Source: CAZLNO01 sp964561005 | GTDB lineage: Bacteria; Pseudomonadota; Alphaproteobacteria; Kiloniellales; Rhodovibrionaceae | Assembly (NCBI GenBank): GCA_964561005.1 | Contig: CAZLNO010000030.1 | Coordinates: 1-34,080, forward strand | Direction: 5' to 3' | Length of the DNA stretch: 34,080 nucleotides | Shown here: in pieces, positions 8,201 through 14,539 of the stretch | How the letters are laid out: each line of letters begins with the position of its first letter | How positions within the stretch are numbered: position 1 is the stretch's first letter | Notes under the pieces: generated by a model | Database searches by the model: none | What the model saw: the letters and a program-made list of their open reading frames with translations, nothing else | What the model was told of the DNA's origin: nothing | Program-made: the position numbers and the translations under genes

Positions 8201-9375
8201 GCAACCCCCGCCGCCGCGTCCGGCCCCGACCCGGCGAAGCGGTCGATGGCGAATGGCGCCAGTTCCGGCACGCGCTCGCCGCTCAGGATTTCCGCGCCGA
8301 TGGCCTCGGCGGTGAGCGGCGCCAGCAGGATGCCGTTGCGGTGGTGGCCGGTGGCGAGCCACAGGCCTTCCACCCCGGTGCGGCCAAGGATCGGCGCGTC
8401 GTCGCGGCTGCCGGGGCGAAAGCCGACCCACATCTCGGCGATCGGCAGTTCCTCGATGGCCGGCAACGCGCGCCAGGCCGCCTCCAGCACGGCGTAGACG
8501 CCGCCGGCGGTCATGCTGTCGTCGAACCCCTTCTCCTCCACCGTGGCGCCGATGATCAGCGTGCCGTCGTTGCGCGGCACCAGGTAGACCGTGGGCGCCC
8601 AGAGCACGTGGCGCAGGATCGGCGCCGCCGGGTCCATGCGCAGCGCCAGCACCTGCCCCTTGATCGGCCGCACCGGCGGCCGCGCGGCTTCGGGCAGGCC
8701 GGGCAACTCGCGGCTCCAGGGGCCGGCGGCGTGGACCGCCACCTCGGCCGGGACCTCGGCGCCGGCGACCTGCACCCCGGTCACGCGGCCGTTCGCCGCC
8801 AGCAGCCGCTCCACTGGCGCATGCTCGTGGATGCGGGCGCCGGCGCGCTCGGCGGCCAGCTTGAGGGCCTGGACGAGCCGTCGGTTGTTCACCTGGTGGT
8901 CGTTCGGGCTGTACACGCCGGCGGCGACGCTGCTGCGCAGGTGGGGCTCGCGGCCCCGCACGTCCGCGCCGCTCAGCCAGGTCAGCTCGATGCCCAGGCC
9001 GCGCTGGAACTCGTAGTCGAAGCGCAGGCGCTCCGCCTCGTCGCGGTTCATGGCGGCGACGATCAGGCCCTCATCCCGGTATTCGGGGTCGACCCCGCTG
9101 GCCGCGCGCAGCTCGGCGGCGAAATCCGGCCACAGCCGCTGGCTCAGCCGACCCAGCTCGACCAGGCGCTCCTCGCCGGGCTCGGCCTCGGCGCCGGCGG
9201 CCAGCATGCCGGCGGCCGCCCAGCTCGCGCCCCGCCCGGCCGCGCCCTTGTCATAGACGTCCACCTCGCAGCCGGATCGAGCCAGCTTCCAGGCAATACC
9301 CAGGCCGTTGACGCCGGCGCCGATCACAACGGTGCGCGGACGCTGGCGGACGTGCGACGGAAAGGAATGGGACAT
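8197..9375 (-). CDS. thiO: Glycine oxidase ThiO
   Basis: An FAD-dependent D-amino acid oxidase family protein of 392 residues that oxidises glycine to the dehydroglycine (iminoacetate) used in thiazole formation by aerobic bacteria. The N-terminal dinucleotide motif is VVIGAGVNGLG with the acidic end DVYDKG, followed by ASWAAAGML near 52-59, a family hallmark around the flavin. The C-terminus has GFRPGSRDDAPILGRT and ATGHHRNGILLAP. It is first in thiO-thiS-thiG-thiE and its ATG lies only 6 nt after the TPP riboswitch, whose closing stem includes the AGGGAG ribosome-binding site. Presence of ThiO rather than ThiH implies oxygen-dependent thiazole synthesis. Confidence 0.93.
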   Translation of the reverse strand: MSHSFPSHVRQRPRTVVIGAGVNGLGIAWKLARSGCEVDVYDKGAAGRGASWAAAGMLAAGAEAEPGEERLVELGRLSQRLWPDFAAELRAASGVDPEYRDEGLIVAAMNRDEAERLRFDYEFQRGLGIELTWLSGADVRGREPHLRSSVAAGVYSPNDHQVNNRRLVQALKLAAERAGARIHEHAPVERLLAANGRVTGVQVAGAEVPAEVAVHAAGPWSRELPGLPEAARPPVRPIKGQVLALRMDPAAPILRHVLWAPTVYLVPRNDGTLIIGATVEEKGFDDSMTAGGVYAVLEAAWRALPAIEELPIAEMWVGFRPGSRDDAPILGRTGVEGLWLATGHHRNGILLAPLTAEAIGAEILSGERVPELAPFAIDRFAGSGPDAAAGVA

Positions 9376-9381
9376 CAGTGC

Positions 9382-9465
9382 AGGCTCCCTTCGCAGGCAT
9401 GACCCTGATCAGGTGCGTGGGTATGATCTCAGCCGCCGAGTTCGCGCGCGACGGCACCCCAGCCT
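9382..9465 (-). promoter_or_regulatory. TPP riboswitch (THI element) controlling thiOSGE
   Basis: The minus-strand leader has every conserved THI-box block in order: GGGGTGCC, GGCTGAGA, ACCC, ACCTGATCAGG, then ATGCCTGCGAAGGGA. P1 is formed by AGGCT (9465-9461) with AGCCT (9386-9382). The thiO ribosome-binding site AGGGAG (9390-9385) is the last conserved block and partly P1, and the ATG follows at 9375. Ligand binding should therefore hide the ribosome-binding site, giving translational repression when thiamine pyrophosphate is abundant. No separate terminator hairpin fits between switch and gene. Confidence 0.95.
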
Positions 9466-9571
9466 TGACCTCTAGATGACATCAATGTGTGGCCTCCGGG
9501 GCGGCAACTCAAGGCCGCGCGCGCTTCGGACCCTTGATGGCGGCGGCCTCGCAAGGAATCTTCCGGATGTC

Positions 9572-9874
9572 ATGGCGGACGATATCGAATACTGCCCGCT
9601 GTGCGACCGGCCGCTGGTTCCGGGCCCCTCGGTCAACGAGCACCACCTGGTGCCGCGCACCTACGGGGGAACCGAGACCGTGCGCCTGCACCGCATCTGC
9701 CACGGCAAGATCCACGCGGTGTTCAGCGAGAAGGAGCTGCGCGACGCCTATCACACCGTCGCGCGGCTGCGCGCGCATCCGGAAATCCGCAAGTTCGTCC
9801 GCTGGGTGCGCAAGAAGCATCCGGAGTTCCACGACGGCCACGCCGGCGCGCGGGGGCGTCGCCGGCGGCGGTAG
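9572..9874 (+). CDS. Small HNH-type nuclease-like protein
   Basis: A 100-residue basic protein starting MADDIEYCPLCDRPL. A CPLC zinc pair is followed by EHHLVPRTYGG and HRICHGKIH, the His-rich beta-beta-alpha arrangement of HNH endonucleases, with a second Cys completing the metal site. The C-terminus is strongly basic (GARGRRRRR), consistent with nucleic acid binding. In-frame starts exist upstream (9476), but the first 32 codons would run over the thiamine leader and show poorer third-position G/C; the start at 9572 fits the domain. It converges on hpnG with a 10-bp gap and sits alone, not in a recognisable defence or mobile context. Cellular role unknown. Confidence 0.68.
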   Translation: MADDIEYCPLCDRPLVPGPSVNEHHLVPRTYGGTETVRLHRICHGKIHAVFSEKELRDAYHTVARLRAHPEIRKFVRWVRKKHPEFHDGHAGARGRRRRR

Positions 9875-9884
9875 ACCCGCACCC

Positions 9885-10559
9885 TCACCGCATGGCGCGC
9901 ATCAGCGCCGCCGCCAGGTCGCGCAGCGTCGCCGTCGCGCGCCGGCTGTCGCGGCCAAGAGCCAACGCCGCACCGGGGTGGCGCAGCACCGTCGGCAGCA
10001 GCCGCCAGCGCAGCCGGCCGCGCGGATCGATCAGACGCAGCAGCGCCGTCGGCACCGTGCGCCCGGCCGGGTCGCAAACGGCGCGCAGCGCCAGGCACGG
10101 CACACCGGCGCGGCGGGCGGCCTCGGCGACGACGTGGCTCTCCATGTCGACAATGCAGGCGCCGGTCGCTCGCGCCAGCGCGCGCTTTGCCGCCGGCGTC
10201 GTCACCGGGGCGTCCCGGCCCGCCACCGGGCACTCGGCCAGCGGCTGGCCCCAGGCCGCGCGGAAGGCCGCGCCCCAAATCGGATCGGTGGCAATGTCTC
10301 CGCCATCGGACAGGCGCACCTTGGCGGGACAGACCGCGTCACCGGGCGCGAGTCCGTCCACGAGTCCGCCCGCCAGCCCGAAGCTCACCAGGAGATCGGG
10401 CGCCGCCGCGACGAGTCTTTGCGCTTCCCGCCGCGCCCGGTCCGGGTCGGCGCCGCCGACCGCCGTGACGACCTCGATGTCCGTGTCGGCGCTTGCGGCG
10501 GCGGCCGAGAGGATACGCGCTTCGGAAGCCAGGCCGGTCAGCGCCGCCAGCCGCCTCAC
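9885..10559 (-). CDS. hpnG: Hopanoid-associated nucleoside phosphorylase HpnG
   Basis: A 224-residue protein of the purine nucleoside phosphorylase fold. In hopanoid producers HpnG acts after HpnH, releasing adenine from adenosylhopane to give a ribosylhopane precursor of bacteriohopanetetrol. Visible are LLVSFGLAGGLVDGLAPGD in the phosphate/ribose region and the CIVDMESHVVAEAA segment that matches the ribose-contacting MES motif of the family, then LALRAVCDPAG. The start is GTG at 10559, overlapping the shc stop (GTGA) with AAGG upstream, so it is translationally coupled to shc. Any longer upstream extension in this frame lies antiparallel to nothing and simply overlaps shc in another frame, and was rejected. 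Confidence 0.85.
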   Translation of the reverse strand: MRRLAALTGLASEARILSAAAASADTDIEVVTAVGGADPDRARREAQRLVAAAPDLLVSFGLAGGLVDGLAPGDAVCPAKVRLSDGGDIATDPIWGAAFRAAWGQPLAECPVAGRDAPVTTPAAKRALARATGACIVDMESHVVAEAARRAGVPCLALRAVCDPAGRTVPTALLRLIDPRGRLRWRLLPTVLRHPGAALALGRDSRRATATLRDLAAALMRAMR

Positions 10560-12544
10560 ATGCCGACCTTCACCTGGCGGTCGTTGCTGCGCATCAGCCC
10601 GCGGTAGCGGGCCAGCGCCCAGAGCGGGAAGTAGGCGCTGTAGCCGTGGTACTTCAGGTAGAAGACGCGGGGGAAGCCGATGCCGGTCCACAGTTCCTCG
10701 CGCCAGTTGGCGCCGTCCAGCGGCTGCTGCAGCAGGTAGTCGACGCCGGCGCGCACCGACTCGGTTTCCACCTCGCCGGCGGCCATCAGTCCCAGTACCG
10801 CCCAGGCGGTCTGCGAAGGCGTGCTTTCCTTGGACTCGCCGCGGCATTCGGTCCAGTAGGAGGCGCAGTCCTCGCCCCAGCCGCCGTCCGAACGCTGCGA
10901 GGCCTTGAGGAAGTCCACCGCGCGGCGGATGGCCGGGTGGTCGTGGTCCAGCCCGGCGGCGTTCAGGGCGTTCAGCACAGACCAGGTCCCGTAGACATAG
11001 TTGACGCCCCAGCGGCCATACCAGGAGCCATCCGCCTCCTGCTCGTTCAGCAGGTAGTCCACGGCCGCCTTCACGCTGGGATGGTCCGGGCCGTAGCCGA
11101 GCTGGCACAGCATGCCCAGGCAGCGGGCCGAGACGTCCGCCGTCGGCGGGTCGAGCAGCGCGCCGTGGTCGGCGAAGGGAATGTGGTTCAGGTAATAGTA
11201 CGTGTTGTCGACATCGAAGGCGCCCCAGCCGCCGTTGCTGCTCTGCATTCCGAGAATCCAGGCGGTGGCGCGCTCGATGCTGTCCTTGTAGCGCTCCGGG
11301 TCGGCGCGATGCAGCGCCATGACCACCACGGCGGAATCGTCGACGTCGGGATAGTAGTCGTTGCGGTACTGGAAGGCCCAACCCGAGGGCGGCAGTTCGG
11401 GCCGGCGCGCCGACCAGTCGCCCTGGACCTCGGTGATCTCGCGCGCGGCCAGCCAGTCGCAGCCGGCCAGGGCGGACTCCAACGAATCCGCGTCGCCTGT
11501 CTCCAGCATGGCATGAACCGCCAGCGTGGTGTCCCAGATCGGGGACAGGCAGGGCTGGCAGTACATCTCCTCGCCGCGATCGAACAGAAGGTCCTCGATG
11601 GCCTGCCGCGCCGTGGCGAAGTCCGGATGCTCGCGGTCATAGCCCAGGGCGTCGAAGGCCATCACCGCGTTCGCCATCGCCGGGAAGATCGCACCCAGGC
11701 CGTCGCGCCCGTTCAGCCGCGGCCGGATGAAGGCCATCGCCGCGTCCACCGCCTTTTGCCTCAGGCGCCAGGGCATCAGCGGATCGACCGCCTTCAGAAC
11801 CTTGTCCACGCCGACGAAGAAGCTGCCCACCGTGCTGCCCGTCGGATTGTCGATGTAGTGCTGCTCCTCCTCGGGCGGCGTCAGGAAGAGTTCGCGGATG
11901 TCCACGCCGCGCGGGTTGCGCGCCCGCGGCTTCAGGGCCATCAGCACCACCAGCGGCATGATGACGGTGCGCGACCAATAGGAGACCTTCTCCATGTGGA
12001 AGGGGGACCAGCGCGGCAGCAGCGCGATCTCCGGCGGCATGGTCGGCACCGCGCGCCAGGGTACCTGGCCGAACAGCGCCAGGGTGATGCGCGTGAACAC
12101 GTTCGCCTTGGCCGCGCCGCCGAGCGCCAGGACGTGGGCGCGCGCCCGGCGCATGTGCGGCGCCTCGGGATCGTCGCCGACCAGCTTGAGCGCGAAGTAC
12201 GCCTTCACTGTCGCCGAGAGGTCGGTGGCCCCGTCCTCGAACAGCGGCCAGCCGCCGTCGTCTTTCTGGGTGCGCCGCAGGTAGCGGGCGATCTTGGCTT
12301 CCTTGAGGTCGTCGCGCTCGCCGAGGTAGTGACGCAGCAGGATGTATTCCGAGGGAATCGTCGCGTCCGCCTCCAGCTCGAACAGCCAGTGGCCGTCGTC
12401 GTGCTGGCGCTCCCGCAAGGCGCGGCCGGCCTCGCCGATCCGCGTGTCGATCGGGTCACGGCCCTGCGCGCCGCAATGCGTGTACAAACCGGAATTGTCC
12501 GAAGCCGAGGCGGCTTCGGCGGCATCAGACGCGTCCAGACTCAT
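10556..12544 (-). CDS. shc: Squalene-hopene cyclase
   Basis: A monotopic membrane cyclase that converts squalene to hopene/hopanol, the first committed hopanoid step. The 662-residue product has the acidic catalytic DVDD motif at 400-403 (YYPDVDDSAVVVM), equivalent to the Asp-x-Asp-Asp protonation site. Repeated QW motifs include QKDDGGWPLF, SSNGGWGAF, QEADGSWYGRW and QRSDGGWGE; the C-terminal GIGFPRVFYLKYHGYS is also characteristic. The ATG at 12544 follows GAGGGGA with 5-nt spacing; a longer frame to 12640 exists but lacks such a site. It lies after hpnB (162-bp gap) and overlaps hpnG. Nothing appears missing. Confidence 0.97.
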   Translation of the reverse strand: MSLDASDAAEAASASDNSGLYTHCGAQGRDPIDTRIGEAGRALRERQHDDGHWLFELEADATIPSEYILLRHYLGERDDLKEAKIARYLRRTQKDDGGWPLFEDGATDLSATVKAYFALKLVGDDPEAPHMRRARAHVLALGGAAKANVFTRITLALFGQVPWRAVPTMPPEIALLPRWSPFHMEKVSYWSRTVIMPLVVLMALKPRARNPRGVDIRELFLTPPEEEQHYIDNPTGSTVGSFFVGVDKVLKAVDPLMPWRLRQKAVDAAMAFIRPRLNGRDGLGAIFPAMANAVMAFDALGYDREHPDFATARQAIEDLLFDRGEEMYCQPCLSPIWDTTLAVHAMLETGDADSLESALAGCDWLAAREITEVQGDWSARRPELPPSGWAFQYRNDYYPDVDDSAVVVMALHRADPERYKDSIERATAWILGMQSSNGGWGAFDVDNTYYYLNHIPFADHGALLDPPTADVSARCLGMLCQLGYGPDHPSVKAAVDYLLNEQEADGSWYGRWGVNYVYGTWSVLNALNAAGLDHDHPAIRRAVDFLKASQRSDGGWGEDCASYWTECRGESKESTPSQTAWAVLGLMAAGEVETESVRAGVDYLLQQPLDGANWREELWTGIGFPRVFYLKYHGYSAYFPLWALARYRGLMRSNDRQVKVGM

Positions 12545-12631
12545 GGTTCCCCTCTGACTAGGTCCGCAGCGGCCCGAACTCTTGCCGGTTCTCCTACGAT
12601 CCCGCACTGCGAAACTATTAATTGCAACACA

Positions 12632-12649
12632 GGGCGGCAAGAGCCGCCC
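12632..12649 (-). terminator. Strong hairpin in the hpnB-shc gap
   Basis: A perfect 7-bp stem GGGCGGC/GCCGCCC with a 4-nt loop lies 58 bp after the hpnB stop. On the minus strand it is followed by TGTGTTGC, only weakly T-rich. It could be a partial terminator or attenuator that lowers, or separates, shc transcription from hpnB. Confidence 0.35.
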
Positions 12650-12661
12650 GCGTCACGTTGT

Positions 12662-12673
12662 GCAAAATTTTGC
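12662..12673. promoter_or_regulatory. Perfect 12-bp palindrome upstream of shc
   Basis: GCAAAATTTTGC is an AT-centred perfect palindrome in an otherwise GC-rich gap, 34 bp past hpnB and 118 bp ahead of the shc ATG. It could be an operator for a dimeric regulator of shc-hpnG. No regulator gene is adjacent. Confidence 0.3.
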
Positions 12674-12706
12674 GAGCTGCGGCATTCGCGCCGCAAGGCC
12701 GGAGCC

Positions 12707-13903
12707 CTATCGCAACGCCCGACGCGAAACCCCCGCCTGTGCCCGTCCCTTCCAGGCGCCGCCGCGCCCCTGCCAGTGGCGTCGTGCCGAGTCCAGCGTC
12801 ATCGCGCAATACAGCGCCGCCGCCAGCGGCAGCAGCGGCGCCCAGCCCACCGACTGCCGATACAGCCGCAGCATGGGCAGCATCGTACCTGCCATGATCG
12901 CCCAGGCCGCCGCGCCCGCCAGCCCAGCCGGGCCGGCCGCGTGCCAGGGCCAGGTCAGCACGACCGCCGGCGGCAACAGGTAGAGCCAGGCCATGCCAAG
13001 CAGGGTCCCGGCCAGCAGCAGCGGCGAGAAGCCGAGCTGCGCGTACGCCGTGCGCGCGACCATGTGCCGGATGTCGGACAGCCGCGCGTACGGCCGCAGG
13101 CTGTGCGAGGAGTCCGCCAGCCCCAACCAGATGCGTCCGCCGCCGGCACGCCCCTCGGCCTTGATCCGCGCGGCCAGCGCGCAGTCGTCGATGATCCGCC
13201 CGGCGATCGCCGCGAGGCCGCCGGCGCGCTCCAGCGCATGCGCGCGCAGCAGCACGCAGCCGCCGGCGGCGGCGGCGAGGCGGCGTCCCGGGTCGTTCGC
13301 CCAGGCAAAGGGATAGAGCTTGCGGAAGAAATAGACGAAGGGCGGGATCAGCAGCCGCGCCCAGAAGCCGTCGGCGCGCAGCCGGACCATCAGCGACACG
13401 AGGTCGCGGTCGTCCTCCTCGGCCTTGGCGACCAGACGCCGCAGGGTGTCGGGGGCGTGCGCGATGTCGGCGTCCGTCAGCCACAGGACGTCCGGCGCCT
13501 CGCCATCCGCCGCGCCCAGGCGGCGCGCCTGCTCCAGCGCCCACAGCTTGCCGGTCCAGCCCGGCGGCGGCGGCGAACCGTTCACGACACGCAGTCGCTG
13601 CCCGGCGCCCAGTCCTTGCGCCGCCGTCCGCGCCACCTCGGCCGTGCCGTCGCGGCTCTGGTCGTCGGTGACGATCAGGGTCAGCGACCCCGGGTAGTCC
13701 TGGCCGAGCACGCTGCGCACGGTCTGGCCGATCGTCGCCGCCTCGTCGCGCGCCGGCACGAGCGCCAGCACGGCCGGCCAACGGTCGCGCAGAGGCGCCG
13801 CCGGCAAGGTCTCCCGCATCCGCCAGAAGCCGCCGTGCCAGACGAGCAAGTAGACCCAGGCCAGAAACGCCAGCCCGGCGGCGATCACAAGTACGGCCGA
13901 CAT
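12707..13903 (-). CDS. hpnB: Hopanoid-associated family 2 glycosyltransferase HpnB
   Basis: A 398-residue membrane GT2 protein. An N-terminal transmembrane helix (about 4-25) precedes the catalytic domain: ALVPARDEAATI, the nucleotide-binding TDDQSRDGT, the metal-binding DADIAHAP (DxD-like), GGCVLLRA and IIDDCALAARIK. Three hydrophobic segments follow (about 295-375). HpnB proteins occur almost only in hopanoid loci and are thought to glycosylate or otherwise modify hopanoids, but the reaction is not established. It starts 12 bp after the PagL-like gene ends, suggesting one transcript from hpnN through hpnG. Confidence 0.85.
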   Translation of the reverse strand: MSAVLVIAAGLAFLAWVYLLVWHGGFWRMRETLPAAPLRDRWPAVLALVPARDEAATIGQTVRSVLGQDYPGSLTLIVTDDQSRDGTAEVARTAAQGLGAGQRLRVVNGSPPPPGWTGKLWALEQARRLGAADGEAPDVLWLTDADIAHAPDTLRRLVAKAEEDDRDLVSLMVRLRADGFWARLLIPPFVYFFRKLYPFAWANDPGRRLAAAAGGCVLLRAHALERAGGLAAIAGRIIDDCALAARIKAEGRAGGGRIWLGLADSSHSLRPYARLSDIRHMVARTAYAQLGFSPLLLAGTLLGMAWLYLLPPAVVLTWPWHAAGPAGLAGAAAWAIMAGTMLPMLRLYRQSVGWAPLLPLAAALYCAMTLDSARRHWQGRGGAWKGRAQAGVSRRALR

Positions 13904-13915
13904 ACCGTCAGCTAT

Positions 13916-14446
13916 TCAGAAAATCGGGTCGAAAGCAATGCTGTAGGTCAACAGCAGCGAATCCACGCCGGGGTTGTTCTCCTGGGTATTGGCGTTGGAG
14001 ATGTGCGACCACGAAAGGCCCAGCAATTGCCGGGGCGCGATCTCGTAGCCCACGGCGAAGCCCAGGTGGAACTGCCGCACGCCGCCCAGGTCCAGGCTGT
14101 CCCCCTGGCCATAACCGCCGATGCCCGCGCCGGGCCAGATGACCAGCCGCTCGGTGGGTCGGAAGTCGAGGAAGAAGTCCGCGTGCCCGAAAACCGCGCC
14201 GTCGGTGGTCGCCCGGAAACCCAGCAGCGGCCCCACGCCCCGGAATGCCTCGCCGAACCAGCTTTCCAGCGCGCGCTCGCCGAAGCGGTACTCGCCCGCG
14301 AACTCCGCGGCGACGTGGTCGCGCTTCAGCACGTCGAAGCCGCCCGCGCCGAGCGAGAGATAGTCCAGCTCGTCCGCCGAGGCGGACGCCGGCGCAACGG
14401 CGAGCGCCAGGACCAGGGCGAGGCGGCGGATACAGCGATCCCACAT
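13916..14446 (-). CDS. PagL-like lipid A 3-O-deacylase (acyloxyacyl hydrolase family)
   Basis: A 176-residue outer-membrane beta-barrel protein. The signal peptide is about residues 1-24 (hydrophobic LALVLALAVAPA then ASASA). Alternating strands follow, such as HADFFLDFRP and GFAVGYEIAP. Near the C-terminus SWSHISNANTQENNPG holds His148, Ser150, Asn151 and a Glu at 156, matching the HxSN catalytic signature of PagL; the chain ends in aromatic Phe, usual for barrel insertion. PagL removes a 3-O acyl chain from lipid A. GGGGAA lies upstream of the ATG. It sits between hpnN (93 bp) and hpnB (12 bp), unusual company that suggests a link between lipid A remodelling and hopanoid packing. Assignment rests on motif and length. 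Confidence 0.75.
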   Translation of the reverse strand: MWDRCIRRLALVLALAVAPASASADELDYLSLGAGGFDVLKRDHVAAEFAGEYRFGERALESWFGEAFRGVGPLLGFRATTDGAVFGHADFFLDFRPTERLVIWPGAGIGGYGQGDSLDLGGVRQFHLGFAVGYEIAPRQLLGLSWSHISNANTQENNPGVDSLLLTYSIAFDPIF

Positions 14447-14539
14447 GAGCGATATTCCCCGACGGCTTCACGGACTCCAGCCGCCGCTGCTTGTAGCACG
14501 GCGCGTGCCATATCGAAACTCGCCAGGGTCGCGTTCGAG

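Noticed and set aside
7977..8204. N-terminal extension of thiG
   Set aside because: Overlaps thiS in another frame; family similarity begins after 7976.
10560..11381. N-terminal extension of hpnG
   Set aside because: This part overlaps shc in another frame and lacks phosphorylase similarity; GTG at 10559 has a ribosome-binding site.
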